A stretch of 64,000 nucleotides of DNA. It comes from Rhodoferax ferrireducens (GTDB lineage Bacteria > Pseudomonadota > Gammaproteobacteria > Burkholderiales > Burkholderiaceae_C). Positions 35,856 through 47,272 of the stretch are shown here, one piece after another. Location of the stretch: assembly GCF_003347515.1 (NCBI RefSeq), contig NZ_QEII01000234.1, forward strand, positions 62,001 to 126,000. Direction: 5' to 3'. The notes under the pieces were generated by a model that worked only from the letters and a program-made list of their open reading frames with translations, ran no database searches and was not told where the DNA came from. Position 1 is the first letter of the stretch. Each line of letters starts with the position of its first letter. Both the position numbers and the translations under genes were made by a program.

Positions 35856-35935
35856 AAACTATCCGCACAAACCCTTAACCGTCAACCCGTTTCACCCAGG
35901 ATCGCCGAAGCCTGCACCCATGAAAGCTCGATAAC

Positions 35936-37486
35936 ATGCTGCCCACCTTACTCATTCAACCCGGCCAACTGACGCTTGAGCAACTGCAATCCATCCACGC
36001 GGGTGTCCGGCAGTTGACCTTGCCTGCCTCCAGCCGCGAGCTCATTCGTGCCAGCCAGAAAGTGGTGCAGCGCGCCGCCGACGGCGACGCCCCGGTCTAC
36101 GGCGTCAACACCGGCTTTGGCAAGCTGGCCAACCAGCGCATCAGCAAAGCCCAACTGGACACGCTGCAGCTCAACCTGATCCGCTCCCACAGCGTGGGCG
36201 TGGGCGAGCCGCTGGCGCCTGAAGTCGTGCGGTTGATGCTGGCCCTTAAGGCCGCCAGCCTGGCGCGCGGTTATTCGGGCGTGCGCGAGGTCGTCGTCGA
36301 TACCTTGCTGGCCGTGCACAACGCCGGGCTGGTGCCCTACGTGCCGTCACAAGGCTCGGTCGGCGCCTCCGGCGACTTGGCGCCGCTGGCGCACATGACG
36401 CTGGCCCTGATTGGCGAAGGCGAGATGCTGCAAGATGGCAAGCGCGTACCCGCTGGTGCCGCCTTGAAGCAGGCCGGCATCGAAGCGCTCGCGCTGGGCG
36501 CCAAGGAAGGACTGGCCTTGATCAACGGCACGCAGACGTCTACCGCCCTGGCGCTGCATGCCCTGCTCAGTTTTGAGCCGGTGTTGGAATCCGCCCTGGT
36601 GATTGGCGCGCTCACTGTGGACGCCGCACGCGGCAGCGATGGGCCGTTTGATCCCCGCATTCATGAATTGCGTGGCCAGCCGGGACAGATGGATGTGGCC
36701 CAGTATTACCGCGCGCTGCTGAAGGGCAGCGCCATCCGCAATTCCCACCTCGACGGCGATGACCGGGTGCAAGACCCGTACAGCTTGCGTTGCCAGCCGC
36801 AGGTGGTGGGTGCCTGCCTGGATCAGCTGCGTCACGGTGCGCTGGTGCTGCTGCGCGAGGCCAATGCGGTGACCGACAACCCGCTGGTTTTCACCGAAGA
36901 CGGCGCCATGATCTCTGGTGGCAACTTTCACGCCGAGCCGGTGGCGCTGGCCGCCGATGGCATGGCCCTGGCGATTGCCGAAGTCGGCGCCATTGCCGAA
37001 CGTCGTATCGCCATGCTGATTGACAGCGGCGTGTCGCGCCTGCCGCCGTTCCTCACAAGCGATGCGGGCCTCAATAGCGGTTTCATGATCGCCCATGTCA
37101 CGGCCGCGGCACTGGCGTCGGAAAACAAGTCGCTGGCGCACCCGGCCAGCGTGGACAGCCTGCCCACCAGCGCCAACCAGGAAGACCATGTGTCGATGGC
37201 CACGTTTGCGGCGCGGCGCCTGCAGGCCATGATCAGCAATACCGCCAACATTCTAGGAATTGAGTTGCTGGCGGCGGCCCAGGGCATCGAGTTTTTGCGC
37301 CCGCTGCAGAGCTCGGTCGCCCTGGAGCAGGCGCATGCGCTTTTGCGTCAACAGATACCGGCGATGGATCACGACCGATTCCTGGCGCCGGATATCGAAC
37401 ACGCCACGACGCTGGTGCGCAACGGCGCGTTGTCGCGCATTTTCCGCACGCTACCCGGTCTGCCCACGCTCTGGATTCCGACCTGA
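35936..37486 (+). CDS. hutH: Histidine ammonia-lyase
   Basis: A 516-residue enzyme that deaminates histidine to urocanate, the first step of histidine breakdown. The MIO cofactor forms from the ASG triad in [45 protein letters not shown] and the C-terminal signature with [11 protein letters not shown] are present. Length is normal. It is alone with hutC; the other hut genes are not in this window. The ATG at 35936 ([14 protein letters not shown]) is plausible, though there is no strong ribosome site. Confidence 0.95.
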   Translation: MLPTLLIQPGQLTLEQLQSIHAGVRQLTLPASSRELIRASQKVVQRAADGDAPVYGVNTGFGKLANQRISKAQLDTLQLNLIRSHSVGVGEPLAPEVVRLMLALKAASLARGYSGVREVVVDTLLAVHNAGLVPYVPSQGSVGASGDLAPLAHMTLALIGEGEMLQDGKRVPAGAALKQAGIEALALGAKEGLALINGTQTSTALALHALLSFEPVLESALVIGALTVDAARGSDGPFDPRIHELRGQPGQMDVAQYYRALLKGSAIRNSHLDGDDRVQDPYSLRCQPQVVGACLDQLRHGALVLLREANAVTDNPLVFTEDGAMISGGNFHAEPVALAADGMALAIAEVGAIAERRIAMLIDSGVSRLPPFLTSDAGLNSGFMIAHVTAAALASENKSLAHPASVDSLPTSANQEDHVSMATFAARRLQAMISNTANILGIELLAAAQGIEFLRPLQSSVALEQAHALLRQQIPAMDHDRFLAPDIEHATTLVRNGALSRIFRTLPGLPTLWIPT

Positions 37487-37527
37487 GCGAACCAAGCGTT
37501 TGGGTTTTCACCCGCCCGCGCCCCCCT

Positions 37528-37965
37528 TCAGGGTGTGATGACGACCAGCACGCTGCAGGGTGAATGCTCTATCAGGGACTTCGAAATCGATCCCCGCCAC
37601 CAGCGCGCGGCCCAGCCCTCCAGATGCTTGTGGCCGACGACGATCAAGTCCGCGTTGATGCGGCTGGCATAGCGGGCAATTTCATCCACCGCATCTCCGA
37701 CCAGCACTTCGCCGTGCACCGTCAGACCGGACGCGGCAAGCCGACTCACACCCGTGTCCAGAGTGGACTGGTAGGTGGCTTTCGTGCGTTCGTCCATTTT
37801 TGGATCGTAGACGTAACCCTCAAGCCCAACAGCGCTCACGGGCGACGGCATCACCGCAACAAGAAACAACTCGGATTGACTCCACTGCGCGATGTCATGG
37901 CAATCAAGCAAAGCCTGCTGCCCCGGCGCGGAGCCGTCATAAGCCAACACAATCCGCTTGTACAT
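37528..37965 (-). CDS. Universal stress protein (UspA family)
   Basis: A 145-residue Usp-fold protein starting MYKRIVLAYDGSAPGQQALL, with the ATP-binding motif in LIVVGHKHLEGWAARWWRGSISKSLIEHSPCSVLVV. The G-2x-G-9x-G(S/T) pattern is partly altered (GHKHLEG, then GSISK), so it may still bind ATP. It is a single gene, convergent with hutH. Confidence 0.9.
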   Translation of the reverse strand: MYKRIVLAYDGSAPGQQALLDCHDIAQWSQSELFLVAVMPSPVSAVGLEGYVYDPKMDERTKATYQSTLDTGVSRLAASGLTVHGEVLVGDAVDEIARYASRINADLIVVGHKHLEGWAARWWRGSISKSLIEHSPCSVLVVITP

Positions 37966-38045
37966 GGCGCACCTCCTTTATGAAAACCAATGGTTCTACG
38001 GGACAGCCCGAGAATAACCTTACGCCGACAGAATGCAACAGGCGC

Positions 38046-40646
<2,601 letters not shown>

Positions 40647-40761
40647 AGCACTCCTTTGAATTCCATCGCAGCTTGATGCTGATTCATGATTTTCAAGGGT
40701 TTGACCCGGCGGGTCTGCTGACATAAATCAAGCTAAGCGCTCTGCGCGCCCTGCCCCAGCC

Positions 40762-41259
40762 TCAAATGTTGCGCGACTCAATGCCCCATTTGGCCAAGGC
40801 CGCGTCATCCGTGACCCGTGCATCGACCCAGCGCGCACCCTCCGGCGTCTGCTCTTTTTTCCAGAACGGGGCCTGGGTCTTGAGGTAGTCCATCAAGAAC
40901 TCGCAGGCCTGGAAGCTCTCGCCCCGGTGGGCCGAGGTCACGACCACCAGCACGATCTGGTCCAGCGGTTGCAGCAGGCCGATGCGGTGAATGACGCGGG
41001 CGCCCAAGATGTCAAAGCGCTGGTGCGCCTCGTCAATCATGGCTTCAATGGCTTTTTCAGTCATGCCGGGGTAGTGCTCCAGCTCCATGCTGCTGATGCT
41101 GCCCGGGGTTCCCGCCGTTCGGTCACGCACGGTGCCGACGAAACTGCAGACAGCCCCGACGCGCGGATCATTAGCTCGCAAGGCCTTGATTTCGCTACTG
41201 ACATCGAAATCTGCGGCCTGAATGCAGACCCGGGAAGCGGGAACTTGAGGATGGTCCAT
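40762..41259 (-). CDS. moaE: Molybdopterin synthase catalytic subunit
   Basis: A 165-residue MoaE. It transfers sulfur from the C-terminal glycine of MoaD to precursor Z, making molybdopterin. The conserved parts VGAVCSFVGTVRD, LELEHYPGMTEKAIE-type stretch (MELEHYPGMTEKA), HRIGLLQPLDQIVLVVVTSAHR and the catalytic lysine region FWKKEQTPEGARWVDA are all present. The start MDHPQVPASRV at 41259 is chosen over an open frame to 41304. It is separated from moaD by the inserted DapA-family gene on the other strand. Confidence 0.95.
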   Translation of the reverse strand: MDHPQVPASRVCIQAADFDVSSEIKALRANDPRVGAVCSFVGTVRDRTAGTPGSISSMELEHYPGMTEKAIEAMIDEAHQRFDILGARVIHRIGLLQPLDQIVLVVVTSAHRGESFQACEFLMDYLKTQAPFWKKEQTPEGARWVDARVTDDAALAKWGIESRNI

Positions 41260-41307
41260 GCCGGCATTGTGGCACCGTCTGAGCGTGCCGATGCTAAGAT
41301 ACAACCA

Positions 41308-41406
41308 TGTTTTCTGGCCCGTTCAACACGCCTTCTGCCTCACCTGCCGGTGAGCTACGGGTTGCCGCGCGCGCCAGCAAATCAAAAAAACCAAAGCTCA
41401 TCTGAT
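41308..41406 (+). CDS. Possible 32-residue small protein upstream of the DapA-family gene
   Basis: ATG at 41308 opens a frame reading MFSGPFNTPSASPAGE ... SKSKKPKLI, ending at TGA 41404-41406. It is unrecognised. A TAAGAT -10-like box lies just upstream but the ribosome site is weak. The stop codon lies in the hairpin region at 41396-41435. It could be a leader peptide, a small protein or chance. Confidence 0.2.
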
Positions 41407-41435
41407 CGGAGCCGCGGTTCCGTCCTCGGATGAGC
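41396..41435 (+). other. Hairpin upstream of the DapA-family gene
   Basis: GCTCATC (41396-41402) pairs with GATGAGC (41429-41435), and inside it CGGA pairs with TCCG around the palindrome GGAGCCGCGGTTCC. No T-run follows, so it is not a standard terminator. It lies 90 bases before the GTG start of the DapA-family gene and could be a regulatory RNA element. Confidence 0.35.
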
Positions 41436-41524
41436 GATGGAACTGCCAGACACTCCCATTTTGGTATCCCGCGCATATCCGACGATGGTCATTCATCGGT
41501 CAAGTTTCTGACAAGGAAAGATAC

Positions 41525-42406
41525 GTGCAAACTTCTGCCAATTTTTCAGGGCTGTGGATTCCCCTGATCACCCCCTTTTCCAATGGTGCAGTGGACCACC
41601 CGGCGCTGACCAGGCTAGTCCACCATTTGCGTTCGACCGGCATTGCAGGATTCGTGGTCTGCGGCTCGACTGGCGAGGCTGCGGCGCTGGACGAAACGGA
41701 GCAGCTCGCGGTGCTCGATACGGTGGTGCAAGCGGCCTCTAACCTGCCGATCGTGATGGGCGTGTCAGGCTATCACCTGCCTCAAACGCTGGCTTGGGTG
41801 AAAACGCTCGCGACCCGTTCCCTGACGGGCTTGCTGGTGCCTGCGCCCCACTATATTCGCCCGGCGCAGAGCGGCGTGCTGCATTGGTTCAATGCGATTG
41901 CCGATGCCAGCCCGCACCCGCTGATCGTGTACGACATTCCGTACCGCACGGGCGTATCCATCGAACGCGGCACTTTTCAGGCGCTGAGTCGCCACCCGAA
42001 CATCCGGGCCGTGAAAGACTGTGGCGGTGATGCGGGCAAAACACAGGCCCTGATTGCCGACGGCCAGTTGCAGGTGCTGGCGGGAGAGGACGCACAGATC
42101 TTCAATACCGTGGCGCTGGGGGGCAGCGGGGCCATTTCCGCCGCTGCGCATGTGCACACCGAGCGCTTTGTGCGCGTGCTGCAGAGGTTCGGTCAAAACG
42201 AACTGGTGCAGGCCAGAACCCACTGGCGGCCGTTACTGCCTTTGATTGAGTCGCTGTTCGGCGAACCCAATCCCGGGCCGCTCAAAGCGTTACTGGCGCA
42301 CCAGGGCCTAATTGAAAATGAACTGCGCGCGCCCATGACGCCCGCCACATCGGCCCATGCGCAAGGTCTCATTCAACTGAGCGACGCAATTTCAGCATTC
42401 GAATGA
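41525..42406 (+). CDS. Dihydrodipicolinate synthase (DapA) family protein
   Basis: A 293-residue class I aldolase-fold protein. Motifs: GFVVCGSTGEAAALDETE (pyruvate-binding loop), YDIPYRTG with the catalytic tyrosine, and the Schiff-base lysine in IRAVKDCGGD. This set fits DapA, which joins pyruvate with aspartate semialdehyde in lysine synthesis, but related aldolases share it. It starts at GTG with AAGGAAAG 4 bases upstream. It is on the opposite strand to the moa genes on both sides, suggesting a later insertion. Whether it is the main dapA cannot be told from this window. Confidence 0.85.
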   Translation: MQTSANFSGLWIPLITPFSNGAVDHPALTRLVHHLRSTGIAGFVVCGSTGEAAALDETEQLAVLDTVVQAASNLPIVMGVSGYHLPQTLAWVKTLATRSLTGLLVPAPHYIRPAQSGVLHWFNAIADASPHPLIVYDIPYRTGVSIERGTFQALSRHPNIRAVKDCGGDAGKTQALIADGQLQVLAGEDAQIFNTVALGGSGAISAAAHVHTERFVRVLQRFGQNELVQARTHWRPLLPLIESLFGEPNPGPLKALLAHQGLIENELRAPMTPATSAHAQGLIQLSDAISAFE

Positions 42407-42425
42407 AACGGGACTGAGACCGGAT

Positions 42426-42677
42426 TCACCCACCCGTTACCGGCGGGAAAAAGGCGACCTCTGCCCCGTCCACCAACGCGGCGGATTCCTCGCTCATCAC
42501 CTGGTTAAGCGCCATGCGCACGACCCGGCCGCGCGCCAGGCTCTCGGCATGTTGGCCGCCCAACGCAATCAACTCGTCCCGCAGCGCGGCGAGAGAGGAT
42601 GCCGTGGTGTCAATCGATTCGCTGGACACGCCCACGGCCTCGCGGATGGAGGCGAAATACTTGACTGTGACCTTCAT
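42426..42677 (-). CDS. moaD: Molybdopterin synthase sulfur carrier subunit
   Basis: An 83-residue ubiquitin-fold protein (MKVTVKYFASIREAVGV) ending in the required Gly-Gly (PPVTGG), which is thiocarboxylated and gives sulfur to MoaE's reaction. Its ATG overlaps the moeA stop by four bases, so it is translationally coupled. The frame is open upstream to 42767, inside moeA, but that extension is not real. Confidence 0.94.
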   Translation of the reverse strand: MKVTVKYFASIREAVGVSSESIDTTASSLAALRDELIALGGQHAESLARGRVVRMALNQVMSEESAALVDGAEVAFFPPVTGG

Positions 42678-43915
42678 CCCAGCACCTCCGTAAACGGAAT
42701 AAACCGAACCACGTCGCCCTGCTGGATGGTCTGGCCGCTTGGGTTGTCCACCAGGCCATCGCCCCAAACGGCCGAGGTCAGGACGCCGGCACTTTGGTTG
42801 GCGAACAGATCCAGCCCACCCGCCGCATTGCGCCGCACGCGCAGGAATTCCCGACGTTTATCGGCTCTAGCCCACGTGAAATGGGCGGTCATAGCTATCG
42901 ATTCAGGAGTAACCACAGTAACCCCCTGCAACTTCAGCAAAAACGGGCGCACCAGCAGCAAGAAGGTGACAAAGCTCGACACCGGGTTGCCCGGCAGCCC
43001 GATGAAGTGGGCGTCCTGCACCCGGCCGTAGGCAAAGGGCTTGCCAGGCTTGATGGCGATTTGCCACAGATCCAGCGAGCCCAGCGACTGCACGGCGGGT
43101 TTGATGTGGTCTTCTTCACCGACCGAAACACCGCCACTGGTCAAAATCAGGTCGTGCTGCTCCGCCGCGCCTTGCAGTGCGGCCACGGTGGCGTCCAGCC
43201 GGTCCGGCACGATGCCCAGGTCGCTCACCTCGCAACCCAGGCGTAGCAAGAGCGCCCTCAAGAAGAAGCGGTTGGAGTTGTATATCGAGCCGGGCTTCAT
43301 CTGCCCCGGCGCCACCTCGCCCGGCATCACCAGCTCGTCACCGGTCGAGAACAAAGCCACCCGCGGCCGCCGCGCCACGGGCAGGAGGTTCATGCCAATA
43401 CTGGCCGCCAGCCCCAATGCAGCGGGCGTAAGCCGATCTCCTTTTGAGAGCACTGTGGCGCCTAGCGTCACGTCTTCGCCGGCGCGGCGAATCCACTGGC
43501 CCGGCGCGGGCACGGCCTTGATGCGTACCGCGCCGCCCTCCAAAACGTCGCAGTCTTCCTGCATCACCACCGCATCGGCTCCCGAAGGAATCGGCGCGCC
43601 GGTAAATATCCGGGCCGCGCTCATGGGCGCCAGGGCATCGCCAGAAGAGCCGGCGGCAATGCGTTGCGTGACCGACAGAACCCCTTGGGTTTGTGTCTGC
43701 GCCTGCAAAACATCCGCGCAACGTACGGCGTAGCCATCCATGGCGCTGTTGTCCTGCGGCGGCACGTGCAGGGCCGACATCACGTCTTGCGCCAGCACCC
43801 GGCCATCGGCATCAAAGGTCGAGACCGACTCGACGTCGGCCAAAACCGCAGCAAACCCCAGCAATTCAGCGAGGGCATCATCCAGTGATTTCAGCGGTGG
43901 GCGTGGCGCATTCAT
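42674..43915 (-). CDS. moeA: Molybdopterin molybdenumtransferase carrying an in-frame 55-bp repeat
   Basis: A 413-residue MoeA that inserts molybdenum into adenylated molybdopterin. Order: MoeA N-domain (SLDDALAELLGFA; DNSAMDGYAV; GAPIPSGADAVVMQED), MoCF domain with TSGGVSVGEEDHIKPAV and GLPGNPVSSFV, and C-domain IV (RREFLRVRRN). Residues about 335-353 (before KRREFLRV) are encoded by a copy of the 55-bp repeat on the opposite strand. It overlaps mobB and moaD by ATGA on each side. Confidence 0.95.
   Translation of the reverse strand: MNAPRPPLKSLDDALAELLGFAAVLADVESVSTFDADGRVLAQDVMSALHVPPQDNSAMDGYAVRCADVLQAQTQTQGVLSVTQRIAAGSSGDALAPMSAARIFTGAPIPSGADAVVMQEDCDVLEGGAVRIKAVPAPGQWIRRAGEDVTLGATVLSKGDRLTPAALGLAASIGMNLLPVARRPRVALFSTGDELVMPGEVAPGQMKPGSIYNSNRFFLRALLLRLGCEVSDLGIVPDRLDATVAALQGAAEQHDLILTSGGVSVGEEDHIKPAVQSLGSLDLWQIAIKPGKPFAYGRVQDAHFIGLPGNPVSSFVTFLLLVRPFLLKLQGVTVVTPESIAMTAHFTWARADKRREFLRVRRNAAGGLDLFANQSAGVLTSAVWGDGLVDNPSGQTIQQGDVVRFIPFTEVLG
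42857..42911 (+). repeat. 55-bp dispersed repeat, copy 6 (inside moeA)
   Basis: Both ends are conserved: TTTATCGGCTCTAGCCC at the left and TAGCTATCGATTCAGGAGTA at the right, in the same spacing as copy 5; the middle is degenerate. It lies fully within the moeA reading frame. Confidence 0.6.
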
Positions 43916-44445
43916 GCAAAAGTCTCCTGGCGATAGTCAAAACGGGCCGCATTCGCCGTCAACCAGTCCGCGACCGCCTCGGCATCATTGAGGTCCAGCA
44001 CGGGCCGCTGCGTGGCCTGGGGCAGCTGCGTGGGTGAATCCGTGGCAATGGCCACGATGAAATCATCATCCATATAACGAGCGGGCTTGTTAGCGTGTGC
44101 TCGCCAGACCTCGATCTTGAGCAAATCAGAGTCCTTGAAGCCTTCCACCAGCACCCAGTCGACGCCCTCATATAGCTCGGCAATCAACTGGTGCACCGAG
44201 AGCTGCACCGGTTGCTCAAACTCGCGCATCAGCGCCAGCCGCTTATCCGACGCCACCACCACTTCAAATGCACCCGCCTCACGGTGCCGGTAGGTGTCTT
44301 TGCCAACGTGATCGATGTCAAAGCGGTGATGGGCGTGTTTGACGACCGACACACGCAGACCCTTGAGGCGCAAGGCCGGGATCAGACGCTCCACCAGCGT
44401 GGTCTTGCCGGAGCCGGAATACCCCGCAAAACCAACGACCTTCAT
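43912..44445 (-). CDS. mobB: Molybdopterin-guanine dinucleotide biosynthesis protein MobB
   Basis: A 177-residue GTP-binding protein with P-loop GYSGSGKTTLVERLIP at residues about 6-21 and the HAHHRFDIDHVGKDTYRHREAGA segment typical of MobB. It assists MobA in making the guanine dinucleotide cofactor. The ATG at 44445 overlaps the thrC stop as ATGA; an ATG two codons upstream (44451) is possible. It is fourth from the end of hom-thrC-mobB-moeA-moaD. Confidence 0.93.
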   Translation of the reverse strand: MKVVGFAGYSGSGKTTLVERLIPALRLKGLRVSVVKHAHHRFDIDHVGKDTYRHREAGAFEVVVASDKRLALMREFEQPVQLSVHQLIAELYEGVDWVLVEGFKDSDLLKIEVWRAHANKPARYMDDDFIVAIATDSPTQLPQATQRPVLDLNDAEAVADWLTANAARFDYRQETFA

Positions 44446-45878
44446 GGGCAATGCTGCGCGATGTAGTTTTTTACCGCATCGGCATCGGCCGCCATGCGGG
44501 TCACGCGCTTGGGCAGGGCTTCGATGCCTTCAAATTTCGCCGGACGGTCCGGCTCACGCCCAAGTGCTTCCACAATGGTGGCGGCAAACTTGATGGGCAA
44601 GGCGGTTTCCAGCACAATCATCGGCACGCCCGGCTGCAAGTGCTGACGCGCCACCTTGACGGCGTCGGCGGTGTGCGTGTCTATCATCATGCCAAAGCGC
44701 TCGAAAGTCGCCTTGATGGTGGCCAAACGATCGGCGTGGGTGCTCTTGCCGCTTTCAAAACCATAGCGCGTGGCGGCTTGACCGAACGCCGGATCGGCAC
44801 CCAGATCAAAACGCCCGTCTTGCGCCAGTGCATCGTCAAACAGCGCTTTCACCCGCGCACCGTCCCGGCCCAGCAGATCGAACACAAAGCGTTCGAAGTT
44901 GGAGGCCTTGGAAATGTCCATCGACGGGCTGGAAGTTTCATGGGTATCGGCACTGCCGCGCACACGGTACACGCCGGTGCGGAAAAACTCGTCCAGCACG
45001 TCGTTCTCGTTGGTGGCCACCACCAAGTTGTCAATCGGCAGGCCCATCATGCGCGCCACATGGCCGGCACAGACGTTGCCAAAATTGCCGGAAGGCACGG
45101 CAAAGCTGACCTGCTCGGCGTTTGTTTTGGTGGCTTGGAAGTAGCCGGCAAAGTAATACACCACCTGCGCCATCAAGCGCGCCCAGTTGATGGAATTGAC
45201 GGTGCCAATTTTGTACTTGCGCTTGAACGCCAGGTCGTTGGATACGGCTTTGACCATGTCCTGGCAGTCGTCGAAAACCCCATCCACCGCAATGTTGTGG
45301 ATGTTCTCGTCCATCAGGCTGAACATCTGGGCCTGCTGGAACGGGCTCATGCGGCCATACGGGCTGGTCATGAAGACGCGCACGCCCTTTTTGCCACGCA
45401 TGGCGTACTCGGCCGCGCTACCCGTGTCACCGCTGGTCGCGCCCAAGATGTTGAGCTCCTCGCCGCGCCGCGCCAGCTCGTACTCGAACAGGTTGCCCAG
45501 CAACTGCATGGCCATGTCCTTGAAGGCCAGCGTCGGGCCGTTGGACAGGGCTTCAAGCCAGAGACCGTTTTCCAGGTGCCGCAGCGGCACGATTTCGCCG
45601 GTGCCAAACACGGCGGCGGTATAGGTTTTCTCGCACAAGGCACGCAGGTCGTCGGCCGGAATATCGTCGATGAACAGCGACAGGACTTCGAACGCCAGTT
45701 CGGCATAGCCCTGCTCGTGGTAGACGGTGCGCCAGCGCGTCAGAGTGGCATCGCTGACCTGGGGGTAGGACTCCGGCAAATACAGACCGCCATCCGGTGC
45801 CAGGCCCTCCAGCAGGATTTCGCAAAAACGTTTGCGCTCGGTCGAGTCGGTGGCAGCGCGGGTGGAAAGGTATTTCAT
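44442..45878 (-). CDS. thrC: Threonine synthase
   Basis: A 478-residue PLP enzyme that converts O-phosphohomoserine to threonine. The PLP lysine is in GPTLAFKDMAMQLLG, the glycine-rich phosphate loop is SGNFGNVCAGH, and the N-terminus MKYLSTRAATD is typical of the long (E. coli-like) class. It overlaps hom by one base (TGATG) and mobB by four, so the whole unit appears translationally coupled. Confidence 0.97.
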   Translation of the reverse strand: MKYLSTRAATDSTERKRFCEILLEGLAPDGGLYLPESYPQVSDATLTRWRTVYHEQGYAELAFEVLSLFIDDIPADDLRALCEKTYTAAVFGTGEIVPLRHLENGLWLEALSNGPTLAFKDMAMQLLGNLFEYELARRGEELNILGATSGDTGSAAEYAMRGKKGVRVFMTSPYGRMSPFQQAQMFSLMDENIHNIAVDGVFDDCQDMVKAVSNDLAFKRKYKIGTVNSINWARLMAQVVYYFAGYFQATKTNAEQVSFAVPSGNFGNVCAGHVARMMGLPIDNLVVATNENDVLDEFFRTGVYRVRGSADTHETSSPSMDISKASNFERFVFDLLGRDGARVKALFDDALAQDGRFDLGADPAFGQAATRYGFESGKSTHADRLATIKATFERFGMMIDTHTADAVKVARQHLQPGVPMIVLETALPIKFAATIVEALGREPDRPAKFEGIEALPKRVTRMAADADAVKNYIAQHCP

Positions 45879-47200
45879 CAGGCCAACTCTTCCTTGCGTA
45901 TGCGCGTAATGGGCTCCAGCACGGTCGGCAGGGCCTGCATTTGCGCCAGCGCGGCGTTCATTTTGGCCTCCACGCAGTCGTGCGTGAGAATGATCAGGTC
46001 GGTGAACGTGGCGCCCTCGCCGCCCACTTCGTCGGCTTCGCGTTGCAGCACCGCGTCGATGCTGATGCCCGCCTCGGCCAAAATGCCGGTCACTTTGGCC
46101 AGTACGCCGGTCTCGTCGGCGATGCGCAAACGCAGGTAATAACTGGTCACCACCTCGCTCATCGGCAGGATGGGCAAATCGCTCATGGCATTGGGCTGGA
46201 ACGCCAGATGCGGCACGCGATTGAGCGGATCGGCCGTGTGCAGGCGCGTGATGTCCACCAAATCGGCGATGACAGCGCTGGCCGTCGGCTCGGAGCCCGC
46301 GCCCTTGCCGTAATACAGCGTGGTGCCGACTGCATCGCCCTGCACCATGACCGCGTTCATGGCGCCTTCGACATTCGCGATCAGGCGCTTGGTCGGCACC
46401 AGGCTGGGGTGCACGCGCAACTCGATGCCGGCCGGCGTGCGCTTGGTGATGCCCAGCAGCTTGATGCGGTAGCCCAGTTGTTCGGCGTATTTGATGTCGG
46501 CGGCGCCGAGTTTCGTGATGCCCTCGACGTAGGCCTTATCGAACTGCACCGGAATGCCGAACGCAATGGCCGACATGATGGTGGCCTTGTGCGCGGCGTC
46601 CACGCCTTCGATGTCAAAGGTCGGGTCGGCTTCGGCGTAGCCCAGCGCCTGCGCCTGCTTGAGCACCACGGCGAAATCAAGACCCTTGTCGCGCATTTCG
46701 GACAGGATGAAATTGGTGGTGCCGTTGATGATGCCGGCAATCCACTGGATGCTGTTGGCGGTCAGGCCTTCACGCAATGCCTTGATGATCGGGATGCCAC
46801 CGGCCACGGCGGCTTCAAACGCTACCATCACGCCTTTGGCTGATGCTGCCGCGAAAATCTCGGTACCGTGCACGGCCAGCAAGGCCTTGTTGGCCGTTAC
46901 CACATGCTTGCCCGCGGCAATGGCTTCGAGCACCAGGGTTTTGGCAATGCCATAGCCGCCAATCAGCTCGATCACGATGTCAATGTCGGGGTTGGCAATC
47001 ACGGCACGCGCGTCATTCACCACCTTGACACCGTCACCGGCCAGGCTTTTCGCCCGCGCCACGTCGAGATCGGCCACCATGGTGATCTCGATGCCGCGGC
47101 CAGCACGACGCTTGATTTCTTCCTGGTTGCGACGCAACACGTTGAACGTGCCCGAGCCCACAACACCCATGCCCAGCAGGCCTACTTGAATCGGTTTCAT
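45878..47200 (-). CDS. hom: Homoserine dehydrogenase
   Basis: A 440-residue enzyme that reduces aspartate semialdehyde to homoserine. NAD(P)-binding VGLLGMGVVGSGTFNVL is at residues about 7-23; the catalytic core includes INGTTNFILSEM and YAEADPTFDIEGVDAAHK; a C-terminal ACT domain (RLRIADETGVLAKVTGIL) allows feedback control by threonine. It is first of the hom-thrC-mobB-moeA-moaD unit; the gap to alaA is filled by a repeat copy. Confidence 0.97.
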   Translation of the reverse strand: MKPIQVGLLGMGVVGSGTFNVLRRNQEEIKRRAGRGIEITMVADLDVARAKSLAGDGVKVVNDARAVIANPDIDIVIELIGGYGIAKTLVLEAIAAGKHVVTANKALLAVHGTEIFAAASAKGVMVAFEAAVAGGIPIIKALREGLTANSIQWIAGIINGTTNFILSEMRDKGLDFAVVLKQAQALGYAEADPTFDIEGVDAAHKATIMSAIAFGIPVQFDKAYVEGITKLGAADIKYAEQLGYRIKLLGITKRTPAGIELRVHPSLVPTKRLIANVEGAMNAVMVQGDAVGTTLYYGKGAGSEPTASAVIADLVDITRLHTADPLNRVPHLAFQPNAMSDLPILPMSEVVTSYYLRLRIADETGVLAKVTGILAEAGISIDAVLQREADEVGGEGATFTDLIILTHDCVEAKMNAALAQMQALPTVLEPITRIRKEELA

Positions 47201-47215
47201 AAAGTTTTATTGGTT

Positions 47216-47270
47216 AAATTGGCCTCTAGCCCTCGTGCAATATGCGCAAGTAGCTATTAAATATATAGCA
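47216..47270 (+). repeat. 55-bp dispersed repeat, copy 7 (alaA-hom gap)
   Basis: AAATTGGCCTCTAGCCCTCG at the left, ATGCGCAAGTAGCTATTAAA in the middle, and ATATAGCA at the right. It covers almost the whole 72-base gap between the alaA stop and the hom start. Confidence 0.8.
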
Positions 47271-47272
47271 AA

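Noticed and set aside
40660-40740. Heat-shock (sigma32) promoter for clpB
   Set aside because: A CTTGAAA is present, but no CCCCAT-type -10 stands at the right distance; the evidence is too weak to call.
41294-41476. A 60-codon minus-strand frame upstream of the DapA-family gene
   Set aside because: It is not recognisable, has no ribosome site, and its sequence is better explained by the leader hairpin and the opposite small frame.
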